Part shown: positions 53,574-62,957 of the stretch, in pieces | Position numbering within the stretch: position 1 is the first letter of the stretch | Layout: every line of letters begins with the position of its first letter | Assembly: GCA_964457925.1 (NCBI GenBank) | Contig: CAYWGH010000009.1 | Span: 1-64,000, forward strand | Origin: Coneutiohabitans sp964457925 | GTDB taxonomy: Bacteria > Zhuqueibacterota > Zhuqueibacteria > Zhuqueibacterales > Zhuqueibacteraceae | Direction: 5' to 3' | Length of the DNA stretch: 64,000 nucleotides | The notes under the pieces: generated by a model | Told to the model about the DNA's origin: nothing | The model's input: the letters and a program-made list of their open reading frames with translations, nothing else | Database searches by the model: none | Position numbers and translations under genes: made by a program

Positions 53574-53960
53574 ATGGAACGCAAAAATATTTCCACGGGC
53601 ACGAAATGGGAGCCGATTGTGGGCTACTCGCGCGCCGTCCGGTTTGGACCTTACGTTATGGTGTCCGGCACCACCGCAACAACGGAGAGCGGTGATCTTG
53701 CCGGCATCGGGGATGCGTATGCGCAAACCGTGCAGACCATCAAAAACATTCAATCCGCCCTGCAACAAGCCGGCGCGGATTTGAAAGACGTGGTGCGTAC
53801 GCGTATTTACGTCACCAACATCGACGAGTGGGAAAAAATCGGCAAGGCGCACGGTGAATTCTTCGGCGCGATCCGGCCCGCCACCAGCATGGTGCAAGTC
53901 AGCCGCCTGATCATGCCGGAAATGCTGGTTGAAATTGAGGCGGATGCCATTGTGCATTAA
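53574..53960 (+). CDS. RidA family enamine/imine deaminase
   Basis: 128 residues, RidA/YjgF fold. It hydrolyses reactive enamine/imine intermediates released by PLP enzymes. Seen: GPYVMVSGTTA, YAQTVQTIKNIQSALQQAGA, the conserved VVRTRIYVTNIDEW with the Arg that binds the carboxylate, and a C-terminal PEMLVEIEADAI. The length is normal. It is 8 bp after the YHS-TlpA gene and ahead of an adenosine-specific-kinase gene, so one operon is likely. The subgroup signature fits a general detoxifier. Confidence 0.93.
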   Translation: MERKNISTGTKWEPIVGYSRAVRFGPYVMVSGTTATTESGDLAGIGDAYAQTVQTIKNIQSALQQAGADLKDVVRTRIYVTNIDEWEKIGKAHGEFFGAIRPATSMVQVSRLIMPEMLVEIEADAIVH

Positions 53961-54129
53961 GGCCGTTGCATTTCGAAGGAGTTTTTTAAAATTCCTTCAA
54001 TCGTTGCCGCTCTTGTTTTCCGATTTCAGGCAATCGAACGTTATCACTTCGCATCGCCACACAAATCATTTTTGCTACACAGAAAACCACTTTTTCCCAA
54101 CCATGCAACATTTCAATGCGAGGAAGATC

Positions 54130-54621
54130 ATGCAGCTTCAGGATATCAAAATCATTCCGATAGAAAAACCCGAGGCCATGAATTTCATACTCGGGCAAAG
54201 TCATTTTATCAAAACCGTTGAAGATTTGCATGAAACGTTGATCGGCGCGGTTCCCGGCATCAAATTCGGCGTGGCATTTTGCGAGGCAAGCGGCCCGCGG
54301 CTGGTGCGCTGGAGCGGAACCGACCCCGAGTGTATTGAACTGGCCAAAAAAAATGCGCAGGCGCTGGGCGCCGGCCATAGCTTTATCATTTTTCTCGGCA
54401 ATGTTTTTCCCATCAATGTTCTCAATGCTGTGAGAAACGTGCCGGAAGTGTGCCGGATTTTCTGCGCCACCGCAAATCCGGCCCAGGTGATCATCGCGGA
54501 AAGCGAGCAAGGCCGCGGGATTCTTGGGGTGATTGACGGCGGTGCGCCGCTTGGCGTTGAAGACGAAAAAGACATTACCGAACGAAAAGGTTTGCTGCGC
54601 AAATTTGGGTATAAACTCTGA
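54130..54621 (+). CDS. Adenosine-specific kinase family protein (PF04008)
   Basis: 163 residues. Belongs to the family named adenosine-specific kinase, known from an archaeal structure; biochemical support for the name is limited. Seen: the N-terminal IKIIPIEKPEAMNFILGQSH, KFGVAFCEASGPRLVRWSGT and VFPINVLNAVRNVPEVCRIF, each conserved, and the GVIDGGAPLGVE turn near the end. ATG 54130 has AGGAAG upstream; the frame is open from 53929 without homology. It lies 169 bp after RidA. Confidence 0.85.
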   Translation: MQLQDIKIIPIEKPEAMNFILGQSHFIKTVEDLHETLIGAVPGIKFGVAFCEASGPRLVRWSGTDPECIELAKKNAQALGAGHSFIIFLGNVFPINVLNAVRNVPEVCRIFCATANPAQVIIAESEQGRGILGVIDGGAPLGVEDEKDITERKGLLRKFGYKL

Positions 54622-54739
54622 GACGATTCGCCTTTCGAACCTGGCGCAGCTCGACTACGGCAAATGCCACGGCCCGGCCGTGGCAGATCAATCAATGACT
54701 GCCGCACTTTTATCACATTCATAAGGCGAGGCTCATCGC

Positions 54740-55237
54740 ATGGCCGGCAATCCTGAAGAAATCCCTCAACTCTTTCTCGCGGAGGCGCGTTTTCATCTCA
54801 TGCAGCAATATTTGCCCTGGTTGCGCGCTTGCCTGGATAAGCTTTCGGAAGAAGAGATTTGGTGGCGGCCCAACGAGAAAAGCAACAGCGTGGGAAATCT
54901 GATCTTGCATTTGTGCGGCAATGTTCGCCAGTGGATCATCCATGGCGTGGGCGGCGCGCCGGATGCGCGCAATCGGCCGGCAGAATTTTCGGAGAGGAGG
55001 CCGATTCCAAAAGCCGGGCTTTTGGCGCAGCTCGAGGCGACATTGGCAGAGGTTGATCTGGTGTTGCAGCAAGTCAAGGCAGAGGATTTGCCGCAACCGC
55101 GCGTCATTCAGGGATTCGATCAAACTGTGTTGAGCGCAATTTTTCATGTGGTCGAACATTTTTCCTATCACACCGGGCAGATGATCTATCTCACCAAGAT
55201 GCGCACGGGCGAGGATCTAAAATTTTGGAATGTTTAA
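54740..55237 (+). CDS. DinB-like (DUF1572) protein
   Basis: 165 residues. A four-helix bundle of the DinB/YfiT type with the metal-ligand histidines: LILHLCGNVRQWIIHG (His) and IFHVVEHFSYHTGQMIY (two His), typical of DUF1572 members. Such proteins bind a divalent metal and are thought to be thiol-S-transferases or damage-inducible; substrate unknown. ATG 54740. It is 118 bp downstream of the adenosine-specific kinase and 87 bp upstream of nagB. Confidence 0.85.
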   Translation: MAGNPEEIPQLFLAEARFHLMQQYLPWLRACLDKLSEEEIWWRPNEKSNSVGNLILHLCGNVRQWIIHGVGGAPDARNRPAEFSERRPIPKAGLLAQLEATLAEVDLVLQQVKAEDLPQPRVIQGFDQTVLSAIFHVVEHFSYHTGQMIYLTKMRTGEDLKFWNV

Positions 55238-55324
55238 GCGCATCTAACTTTGTCCGGCAACGAATGAAGGCCGGCAGAAGGCATTTAGACCAGCCGGCAG
55301 GATATTTTCAGATGAGGCGAGAGT

Positions 55325-56068
55325 ATGCTGGTTTACATCAAAAATGATTATGACGAGATGAGCAAGGCCGGTGCACAGATCGTCGCTGGGCTCATCCGCA
55401 AGAAGCCCAATTGCGTTCTTGGCTTTGCCACGGGTGGCACACCGCTCGGCCTTTACAAAGAATTGATTCGCCTGCACCGGCATGAGGGCCTGGATTTCTC
55501 CAAGGTCACAACATTCAATCTGGATGAATATGTCGGCCTGCCGCCGGAGCACGACCAGAGTTACCATTATTTCATGTGGGAAAATTTGTTCAAGCACATC
55601 AACGTCGATCGGCGCTTCGTGCATATTCCAATGGGCATGGCGCAGGACATTGAAGCGCACTGTGAATGGTATGAGGAGCAAATCGAAAATGCCGGCGGCA
55701 TTGATTTGCAAATTCTGGGCATCGGCGCGAACGGCCACATCGCTTTCAATGAGCCCGGCTCCTCGCTGGGCTCGCGCACGCGCATTAAAACGCTGACCGG
55801 CACGACGCGCGAAGCCAACGCGCGCTTCTTTAAAAATCCGAATGAAGTGCCGAAATATGCCATCACCATGGGCGTCGGCACAATCATGGATGCCAAACAA
55901 TTGCTTTTGCTTGCCAACGGCGAAGGCAAGGCGGAGGCCATCGCGGCAACTTGTGAGGGTCCCATCACCGCCGCCTGCCCGGCCTCGATCGTACAATTAC
56001 ACCGCTATGCATATGTGATCGTGGACAAGGCCGCGGCTGCAAAACTTAAAATGAAGTACGAGGGCTGA
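55325..56068 (+). CDS. nagB: Glucosamine-6-phosphate deaminase
   Basis: Converts glucosamine-6-phosphate to fructose-6-phosphate and ammonia in amino-sugar catabolism. The 247-residue protein has GFATGGTPLGLYKELI near the N-terminus (phosphate site), FNLDEYVGLPPEHDQSY (catalytic Asp) and LGIGANGHIAFNEPGS (catalytic His), all canonical NagB motifs. Length fits the short bacterial class lacking an allosteric tail. No nagA or other amino-sugar gene is adjacent; the M16 protease follows. Confidence 0.95.
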   Translation: MLVYIKNDYDEMSKAGAQIVAGLIRKKPNCVLGFATGGTPLGLYKELIRLHRHEGLDFSKVTTFNLDEYVGLPPEHDQSYHYFMWENLFKHINVDRRFVHIPMGMAQDIEAHCEWYEEQIENAGGIDLQILGIGANGHIAFNEPGSSLGSRTRIKTLTGTTREANARFFKNPNEVPKYAITMGVGTIMDAKQLLLLANGEGKAEAIAATCEGPITAACPASIVQLHRYAYVIVDKAAAAKLKMKYEG

Positions 56069-56211
56069 AACGACAAACCACCTTTGTTCATGCCGGGTAA
56101 GACATTCTGCCTGCACTTCCGGCGTGTATTCATTTGAAACCCCGGCTCGAATTTTACGAAAACAAATCTTCCGCAATTCGTTTCATTCATTCCAAACTCA
56201 TGAGGAGTGTC

Positions 56212-59040
56212 ATGCAACTCAAAAAAATCCTGGCCGTTTGCCTTGCTGTTTTGCTGAGTTCGGGTTCGCTGTTTGCCGGCGGCAAGCCTGCGCTCAAAAT
56301 CGCCTACGAAAAGTACAAGCTCAAAAACGGCCTGGAAGTTATTTTGCACTCGGATAAATCCGATCCGCTGGTGGCGGTCGCGATATTGTATCATGTCGGC
56401 TCGAACCGCGAAGAGAAAGGCCGCACCGGCTTTGCACATCTCTTTGAGCACATGCTGTTTCAAGAGTCGCAGCATGTCGGGCAGGATCAATTCTTCAAAA
56501 AAATTCAAGGCGCGGGCGGCACGCTCAATGGCGGCACCTCGTTCGACCGCACGATTTATTTCGAAGTCGTGCCCAAAAACGCGCTCGAAATGTGCCTTTG
56601 GCTGGAGTCCGACCGCCTGGGATTTTTGCTGCCCACGGTGACACAGGAAGCCTTCGCCAACCAGCAGGATGTCGTTCAAAACGAAAAACGCCAGCGCGTG
56701 GACAATGTGCCTTACGGCCACAGTTGGTATGTTATGCACAAGCTGCTGTTCCCGGAAAATCATCCCTACAATTGGCAGGTGATCGGATCGTTTGAAGATT
56801 TGGCTAATGCCTCATTGGCAGATGTGCGCAGTTTTTTTCAAAAGTGGTATGGCCCGAACAATGCCACGCTCGTGATTGCCGGCGATTACGATCCGGCGCT
56901 AACGAAACAATGGGTGGAAAAATATTTCGGTGAGATCAAGCCTGCGCCCCCGGTGCCCGATCCGCAGCCGATGCTCGTTACCCTTGATCAGACCAAGCGC
57001 GCATTTCATGAAGATAATTTTGCGCGCTCACCCGAGTTGAGCATGGCCTTCCCCACCGTGCAGAATTTCAGCAAAGACTCTTATGCTCTCGATTTGCTTG
57101 CCGATCTGTTGGCGGACGGCAAGAAAGCGCCGCTTTATAAAGTCATCGTCGAGGAAAAGAAACTGGCGCCTTCCGTGACGGCCTTTCAAAACAGCCTGGA
57201 AATGGCGGGCTATCTGCTCGTCCGGGTGCGCGCGTTTCCGGATAAAAGTCTGACGGAGGTGGAGGACGCCATTTTTGAAGCGTTGGCGCGCTTTGAAAAA
57301 GAGGGTTTCACCGACAAAGATTTGGCCCGCATTAAAGCCAAAACCGAAACCAATTTTTACAACAGCATTGCGAGCACGCTGAACAAGGCTTTCCAGCTTG
57401 CGAATTATAATGAGTATGCCGGCTCGCCGGATTTCATCACGCAGGATATTCAAAACTCGCTGGCTGTTACCAAGGATGATATTTGGCGTGTTTATAACAA
57501 TTATGTCAAGGGTAAACACTTTGCGCTGACCAGCTTTGTGCCAAAAGGCAAACTCGATTTGGCGGCAAAAAATTCCGAACGCTTTCCGGTGGTGGAAGAG
57601 GCAATTGAAAAAGCGGGTGTAGAAAAACCAGCCGCGAGCGCATCATCCACTCCGGTGGAAAAGCTGCCCTCAAGTTTTGACCGCTCGGTTGAGCCGCCGC
57701 AGGGGCCTGCACCGGTAGTCACGCTGCCGAAAATCTGGACGCACACCTTCAAGAACGGCTTGCGGGTTTACGGCATCGAGCACAACGAATTGCCGCTGGT
57801 GGAGATGTCGCTTACACTCAAGGGCGGCATGTCGCTCGACGATCCCAGCAAAGTCGGCGTGGCAAATTTGATGACGGACATTATGATGGAAGGCACCAAA
57901 ACCAAAACGCCGGTGGAACTGGAAGAGGCGATCGACGAATTAGGCTCGACCATCAGAATGTTTACGACCGATGAAAATATCGTCATTCAAGCCAACACGC
58001 TTTCATCCAAGCTTGACAAAACCTATGCGCTGTTCGAGGAAATCCTGTTGGAGCCGCGCTGGGATGAGAAAGAATTTGACCGCATCAAACAAGAAACGAT
58101 TGAAACCATCAACCGCCGCAATGTCGACCCCGCGACTGTGGCGATCAATGTGCATCGCAAACTGATTTACGGCAACACCCACATTTTTTCCAATCCGACC
58201 ATGGGCACGGCGGCGTCGGTCGAGAAAGTCAGCATTGCGGATTTGAAAAACTTCTACGATAAGAATTATTCGCCCGCCGTGTCACACATTTCCATCGTCG
58301 GCAACATTTCCAAAGAAAACGCCCTCAAGCTTTTTTCGTCATTAGAGCAGAAGTGGCCGGCCAAGGACGTCAAATTCGCCGACTATCCCACACCGCCACC
58401 AGTGGAGAAATCCCGCGTCTACTTTGTTGATATGCCCGGCGCAAAACAATCGCAGATTCGCATCGGTTATTTGGCCCTGCCTTATACGCATCCGGATTAT
58501 TATGCCGCGACCGTGATGAATTACAAACTGGGCGGCAGCTTCAACGGCATTTTGAATCTGATCTTGCGTGAAGAGAAGGGTTATACTTACGGCGCGCGTT
58601 CGAGTTTTATTGGCACGAGATTTCCAGGGCCTTTTGTCGCTTCTGCCGGCGTCCGGTCAAATGCAACGTTGGAATCCGCGCAAATTTTCAAAGACGAAAT
58701 CGCTAAATATCGCAACGGCTTGTCCGACGAAGATTTCATGTTCACCAAAAGCGCGTTGACGCAATCGAACGCATTGAATTTCGAAACGCTCGGCGCCAAA
58801 CGCAATATGCTCGATCAAATTGCCGAATACAATTTGCCCTTTGACTATGTCAAGCAGCAGGAAAAAATCATTACCGACATGTCGAAGGAGCAACATCAAG
58901 CGCTGGCGCAAAAGTACCTCGATCCCGAGAAAATGATCTATCTGGTGGTCGGCGATGCTGCCACGCAATTGGAGGGTTTGAAGCAGTTGGGGTTGGGCGA
59001 TCCAATTTTGCTGGATAAAGACGGCAATCCGGTCAACTGA
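56212..59040 (+). CDS. M16 family zinc metalloprotease, tandem-domain
   Basis: About 942 residues. A signal peptide (MQLKKILAVCLAVLLSSGSL) marks it as secreted to the periplasm. The first M16 half has the inverted zinc motif HLFEH (76-80) in GFAHLFEHMLF. The second M16 half (from about 515) has no HxxEH; it is the usual inactive partner that completes the clamshell. ATG 56212 follows GAGGAG; an in-frame TTG lies at 56134. It degrades or processes peptides. A strong terminator overlaps the region after the stop. Confidence 0.92.
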   Translation: MQLKKILAVCLAVLLSSGSLFAGGKPALKIAYEKYKLKNGLEVILHSDKSDPLVAVAILYHVGSNREEKGRTGFAHLFEHMLFQESQHVGQDQFFKKIQGAGGTLNGGTSFDRTIYFEVVPKNALEMCLWLESDRLGFLLPTVTQEAFANQQDVVQNEKRQRVDNVPYGHSWYVMHKLLFPENHPYNWQVIGSFEDLANASLADVRSFFQKWYGPNNATLVIAGDYDPALTKQWVEKYFGEIKPAPPVPDPQPMLVTLDQTKRAFHEDNFARSPELSMAFPTVQNFSKDSYALDLLADLLADGKKAPLYKVIVEEKKLAPSVTAFQNSLEMAGYLLVRVRAFPDKSLTEVEDAIFEALARFEKEGFTDKDLARIKAKTETNFYNSIASTLNKAFQLANYNEYAGSPDFITQDIQNSLAVTKDDIWRVYNNYVKGKHFALTSFVPKGKLDLAAKNSERFPVVEEAIEKAGVEKPAASASSTPVEKLPSSFDRSVEPPQGPAPVVTLPKIWTHTFKNGLRVYGIEHNELPLVEMSLTLKGGMSLDDPSKVGVANLMTDIMMEGTKTKTPVELEEAIDELGSTIRMFTTDENIVIQANTLSSKLDKTYALFEEILLEPRWDEKEFDRIKQETIETINRRNVDPATVAINVHRKLIYGNTHIFSNPTMGTAASVEKVSIADLKNFYDKNYSPAVSHISIVGNISKENALKLFSSLEQKWPAKDVKFADYPTPPPVEKSRVYFVDMPGAKQSQIRIGYLALPYTHPDYYAATVMNYKLGGSFNGILNLILREEKGYTYGARSSFIGTRFPGPFVASAGVRSNATLESAQIFKDEIAKYRNGLSDEDFMFTKSALTQSNALNFETLGAKRNMLDQIAEYNLPFDYVKQQEKIITDMSKEQHQALAQKYLDPEKMIYLVVGDAATQLEGLKQLGLGDPILLDKDGNPVN

Positions 59041-59052
59041 TTTCTTTGCTGA

Positions 59053-59088
59053 GCCGGAGGCGCGGAGATGCGCGTCCGGCATTTTTTT
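59053..59088 (+). terminator. Strong rho-independent terminator after the M16 gene
   Basis: GCCGGA (59053-59058) pairs with TCCGGC (59075-59080), with an inner GCGC/GCGC helix (59060-59063 and 59070-59073) and a tail ATTTTTTT. It overlaps the in-frame ATG at 59068, which decides the start of the following gene at 59092. Confidence 0.8.
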
Positions 59089-59091
59089 GAA

Positions 59092-60216
59092 ATGGAAAAA
59101 ATCGCCATTTGCATCATTGGCGCGGGGCCGGCCGGCATTGCCACGGCGGCAGCGTTGGTGAAACAGCGGCCGGCATTGCAGGATCAAATCGTGCTCATTG
59201 AAAAAGAGCAGCACCCGCGCGATAAACTCTGCGGCGGCGGCTTGACGCCCTGGGCCGATCAACTCTTGCGCGAGCTGGCGCTGGAGGCGACGGCCCGGGA
59301 TTTTTGCGTCAATCGCGTGTTGTTTTACCTCAACGATCATCCGATCGCCTTCGATATTCCCGGCTTGATGCGAACCGTGCGCCGTAACGAGTTTGATGCT
59401 GCGCTGGCGAACTCGCTTCGCCGCAAGGGTGTTCGCATTCTGGAAAATGCGCCAGCGCAAGGTTTCACCGAGAACGATGATGGCATCCTCGTTACAACTT
59501 CCGAAGGAAAATTTCTGGCAAAGCTGGTGGTCGGCGCCGACGGCGCAAAAAGTTTTGTGCGACGGCAGTTTTTTCGCGAAACGCCCTCGCGCGTCTCGCG
59601 TTTGCTCGAAGTGTTGGTGCCGGCCAACAACGGCGTTTCACCTGAATTTGAAAATCAAACAGTGGTTATCGACTTTCGTGCGATGCGGGAGGGGTTGCAA
59701 GGCTATGTGTGGGATTTTCCATGTTGGGTGAATGGCGCGCCTCATCTCAACGTGGGATTGTTTGACAGCCGAATTCACGATGGGCAAAAGAATGCGCGCG
59801 CCGATTTACCCGCTTTGCTCAACCGGCACCTGGAAACACGCGGATTCAATCCGTCGCCCCAACTTATGGGACATCCCGAGCGCTGGTTTCATCCGGTGGA
59901 TCGTTTCAGCCGGCCGCGCGTTCTCTTGGCAGGCGAGGCGGCCGGCATTGAGCCGTGGCTGGGCGAGGGCATTTCCGCCGCGCTTGCTTATGGTTTCGTC
60001 GCTGCCGAAACGCTTTTGCACGCGCTGGATACAAATGATTTCACTCTCGCGGATTATCCGCAACGGATTTTAGCTCATCCTCTGGGCAAATTCTTGCGCC
60101 GCAATCGCATCATTGCAAAGATGTTTTATGGGAAATATTTTCACGCGCTGTTACCGTCTTTTGGCCGCCTCTTGCGCGGTTATGTCGCGCTCAAGCACCG
60201 CCTCAGCACGAGATAA
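59092..60216 (+). CDS. FAD-dependent geranylgeranyl-reductase-like oxidoreductase
   Basis: 374 residues. The FAD-binding Rossmann motif (IIGAGPAGIATAAAL) starts at about residue 6, with a DKLCGGGLTPWA segment (GGR family, C-GG motif) and the late FAD-binding VLLAGEAAGIEPWLGEGIS. The geranylgeranyl/digeranylgeranyl reductase family saturates isoprenoid chains in lipids or quinones, which would suit the polyprenyl synthase in this genome, but members also act on other substrates. I reject ATG 59068 because it lies in the terminator stem. It is convergent with tmRNA. Confidence 0.88.
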   Translation: MEKIAICIIGAGPAGIATAAALVKQRPALQDQIVLIEKEQHPRDKLCGGGLTPWADQLLRELALEATARDFCVNRVLFYLNDHPIAFDIPGLMRTVRRNEFDAALANSLRRKGVRILENAPAQGFTENDDGILVTTSEGKFLAKLVVGADGAKSFVRRQFFRETPSRVSRLLEVLVPANNGVSPEFENQTVVIDFRAMREGLQGYVWDFPCWVNGAPHLNVGLFDSRIHDGQKNARADLPALLNRHLETRGFNPSPQLMGHPERWFHPVDRFSRPRVLLAGEAAGIEPWLGEGISAALAYGFVAAETLLHALDTNDFTLADYPQRILAHPLGKFLRRNRIIAKMFYGKYFHALLPSFGRLLRGYVALKHRLSTR

Positions 60217-60224
60217 TGGCATCG

Positions 60225-60268
60225 CCAAAATAAAAAAGCCGCGAGCATTCTGAAAATGCCAACGGCTT
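60225..60268 (-). terminator. Rho-independent terminator of tmRNA (minus strand)
   Basis: Read on the minus strand: AAGCCG, inner helix GCATT/AATGC, CGGCTT, then a T-run (TTTTTT, ATTTTG). Plus-strand coordinates of the stem ends are about 60236-60241 and 60263-60268. It lies downstream of the tmRNA 3' end. Confidence 0.75.
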
Positions 60269-60277
60269 ATGAGAGAG

Positions 60278-60633
60278 TGGAGACGGCGGGAATCGAACCC
60301 GCGTCCGAAGGCCAGTCAACGAGAACTTCTACATGTTTAGTCGGTTGATCGTTCTCACGCGTGCGACCTCAACGGACAAGGGTCGTCACGCGCCAGCCTG
60401 TCGCATCTCGCCTGCGATACCCAGACACAACCGCAAGCCAGCCACTGTTGTGTCGCCCGTGCTCAACCGAGTGGCGCGATGGAGACGAGCGTGCCGCCTA
60501 ATTAATTAGGCAGCAACAGCATACGCATAGTTGTCTGCGTTTAAATTTGTTGCCCGGATATTTAACGAGGCTCCAGACGACCTCGACATGCCGTCCTCGC
60601 TTCCTCGACCCCCGTCGAAGCCATGTCGTCCCC
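60278..60633 (-). ncRNA. ssrA: Transfer-messenger RNA (tmRNA)
   Basis: 356 nt on the minus strand. The 5' end GGGGACG (complement of 60627-60633) pairs with CGTCTCC near the 3' end (60279-60285), forming the tRNA-like acceptor stem. The T-arm segment GGGTTCGATTCCC is intact. The 3' end reads A then CTC, so the CCA tail is not encoded and must be added. The tag reading frame starts at GCA (60538 leftward) and runs to TAA (60506): ADNYAYAVAA. It rescues stalled ribosomes and tags the nascent chain for proteolysis. A T-rich terminator follows. Confidence 0.95.
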
Positions 60634-60726
60634 GGGAAGCGATAGATTAAACGCCAAAAAATAAGAAATAGTTGCACGGCAATCAAGGTGATTTTCCACC
60701 GGCGCCGCGGCGCAATGAAAAACTCA

Positions 60727-60755
60727 TTGACATTGCCATTGTTTTAGAATATTTT
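60727..60755 (+). promoter_or_regulatory. Candidate promoter for argR
   Basis: TTGACA (60727-60732), 17-nt spacer, TATTTT (60750-60755). About 90 nt upstream of the ArgR ATG. Confidence 0.55.
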
Positions 60756-60846
60756 TTCGAGCGTCTGAATAATCATGATCAAAGACGGTACTCGCAAGTT
60801 GTTGCCATTCCTGTAAGCGCTAACTATTCTCTCTGAGGAGCAACTG

Positions 60847-61332
60847 ATGAAACTGACGAAGCAGCAACGCCAAATGATCATTCGTGAGTTGATCGTGTCC
60901 AACCGCATCGCGAGCCAGGATGAATTGAGCCGGTTGCTGCGGCGACAGCGCGTCGAAGTGACGCAGGCGACGCTCTCGCGCGACTTGCGCGAGATGCGCA
61001 TTGCGCGCATGCCGGAAGACAATGGCGTGCGCTACGTTTTGCCGGAAGTAGCCGAGGGCAAAAAGTTGCGCCGCGTGGTGCAAGAGGAAATCGTTCAGAT
61101 TCAGGGCAATGAATGCGTCATCATCATTAAAACGTTGCCCGGCCGCGCGCCCGGTGTCGGCGTCTTTATCGATCATCTCAAGCATCCCGACATTCTCGGC
61201 ACGGTCGCCGGCAACGATACGTTGCTGGTCGTGCCGCTCAATATGAGCAAAACCCAGGCAGTGATCGATCATCTACGCACGCTGGGTGTTAGTGAAACCA
61301 AATCAGAACCTGCCAATGATTTGGAGATTTGA
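60847..61332 (+). CDS. argR: Arginine repressor (ArgR family)
   Basis: 161 residues. The N-terminal winged helix (RELIVSNRIASQDELSRLLR, then VEVTQATLSRDLREMRIARM) binds ARG boxes; the C-terminal domain carries LLVVPLNMSKTQ, TVAGNDTLLVV and the GRAPGVGVFIDHL segment, whose Asp binds arginine. It normally represses arginine biosynthesis and activates catabolism. No arg genes lie within the window. The GAGGAG ahead of ATG 60847 is good; the promoter at 60727 fits. Confidence 0.94.
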   Translation: MKLTKQQRQMIIRELIVSNRIASQDELSRLLRRQRVEVTQATLSRDLREMRIARMPEDNGVRYVLPEVAEGKKLRRVVQEEIVQIQGNECVIIIKTLPGRAPGVGVFIDHLKHPDILGTVAGNDTLLVVPLNMSKTQAVIDHLRTLGVSETKSEPANDLEI

Positions 61333-61542
61333 TCTGCATCCGGGATAACCTGAATCCATTTTGACGCATCACAAACGGGTGTTTTGGGGCTGACGGTGAA
61401 CGCCGGCGCGGAAACGCCAGCCCTTCCTCCGGCTTCCGCCTTTGCAGAGTTGTTGCAAAATTGCTTTATACCTGGGGCATCCTGCCAAACTTTTTTTACG
61501 CGAATCCCCCCGCTAAAGCCTATATAGAAACAATAAAATGTA

Positions 61543-62940
61543 ATGACGGCATACCATAGGGATATGATTGCTCAATCTACGGCTCAACGCGATAAGTGGC
61601 TTTGCCCCTATCCGCACGACGCGGCTCCGCTTCTTCCGGAGATTCCACCAGGCACGAACGGCGCGGTAGCAGGAACTTCCCCATTGGGCGAAACCTGTAC
61701 GGATCCCAGTTGTTTACAACCCATTTTGCGCTGCACCGGATGCGGGGGAACAAATCGGACGAGTGCGCGCTTCTGCCGCTATTGCGGCCAAAAGCTCGCT
61801 TACGAGGAAAATTTTCAACATATGCTGATGCGGCGGGATTTATCGCAACCCGGAACTAAAAAAAGTTATCGTCAAATCACGCTGCCCGGCATTTCAGCCG
61901 GCGCTGTAACGGCAATCGTGGTCGGTTGGGGATATTTTGCTTTCGCTGCGGCGCAGTGGGGATTTGGTTTGATGGCAAATGCGGTGTTGCATCCACCGCG
62001 TTTATTACGACGCTTCCGCAGCCCAAATGACGATCTCGTCACGCAGTTGCATCCGATTTCACATCACCAGTGGTTCCCCGGCTTTCTCGCGCTGGGGCGG
62101 CGTTCGGTATTTTATCTCACGCTCGCGCCGCAACCTCACTGCCGGTGCCTCTTTCGGCTGAAGGAAAAAAATTGGGCCATCGACGGCGCACTCATTTGCG
62201 GCAGTTCCGTCGTCCTCCGATTGTTTGACCGCACTGGCAATCGTTTGCGCTGGCTTGCAATCGCAGGCGATTCGCGCAGCGTGACGCCACTGCCCTGGCA
62301 ACATCGCGGCGCGGCGGGCAAAATGATCAAACTCGCCGCCGAAGATGAGATTCTCTATCACACTTCGGAAGAAGTGATTCGCCTGAATGTGCGCACCGGA
62401 CTTGAGACGCGCTATCCGGCGCCGCCCTGCGGCTACGATATGGCAGCAACGCCGCAGATGCATCCTCGCACCGGCGAGATATTCCTGCTCGGCGGCGACG
62501 ATCTCATTTATCGCCAAAATCTGGCCAATGCGGTACCGTTCGCCTTTACCGAGCAACCTCGTCCGGCGGCGCATTTGCTTTTTGATTCAGCAGAGCAAAC
62601 GCTTTATCTGCTGGGTCGCCAGGGATTAACGGCGCTGGATGACGCAAGCGGCCGGGAAAAATGGACGTTTGGGCGTAACGCCGATTTTAGCGTGCTGCTG
62701 GGCGCTCAACCGCCGCAGCGCTGGGGCAGTCATTTGATCGCGGCCGTACGCAGTCCGAAATGGCAGGGCGAGCGCATCAGCTTGTTGCCGCTGAAACCAA
62801 ACGGCAAGATGATGCCGCTGCCGCCCACCGTCGCCATTTCACCTGCGCCGGCATGCACCGCTTCCGGCGTCATCGCGCTCCAGCAGCCCGGCACAACCGC
62901 ATCATCGCGGCAAGCGGCATTACTGCAACTCAACCTGTAG
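61543..62940 (+). CDS. Zinc-ribbon protein with a single TM and PQQ-like propeller
   Basis: 465 residues, not assigned to a named family. A double zinc ribbon (LRCTGCGGTNRTSARFCRYC, residues about 62-82) precedes one TM (SAGAVTAIVVGWGYFAFAAA, about 110-130). The C-terminal part shows PQQ-type beta-propeller blades, e.g. RLNVRTGLETRYPAPPCG, EIFLLGGDDLIYRQNLANAV and LYLLGRQGLTALDDASGREK. It might be a membrane-anchored sensor or assembly factor. It is followed by another protein beginning with a zinc ribbon, 17 bp later. Confidence 0.75.
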   Translation: MTAYHRDMIAQSTAQRDKWLCPYPHDAAPLLPEIPPGTNGAVAGTSPLGETCTDPSCLQPILRCTGCGGTNRTSARFCRYCGQKLAYEENFQHMLMRRDLSQPGTKKSYRQITLPGISAGAVTAIVVGWGYFAFAAAQWGFGLMANAVLHPPRLLRRFRSPNDDLVTQLHPISHHQWFPGFLALGRRSVFYLTLAPQPHCRCLFRLKEKNWAIDGALICGSSVVLRLFDRTGNRLRWLAIAGDSRSVTPLPWQHRGAAGKMIKLAAEDEILYHTSEEVIRLNVRTGLETRYPAPPCGYDMAATPQMHPRTGEIFLLGGDDLIYRQNLANAVPFAFTEQPRPAAHLLFDSAEQTLYLLGRQGLTALDDASGREKWTFGRNADFSVLLGAQPPQRWGSHLIAAVRSPKWQGERISLLPLKPNGKMMPLPPTVAISPAPACTASGVIALQQPGTTASSRQAALLQLNL

Positions 62941-62957
62941 CCTTTGCGATTGTAAAC

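Noticed and set aside
61380..61440. GGGCTG/CAGCCC inverted repeat after argR
   Set aside because: No T-run and a large loop; not supportable as a terminator.
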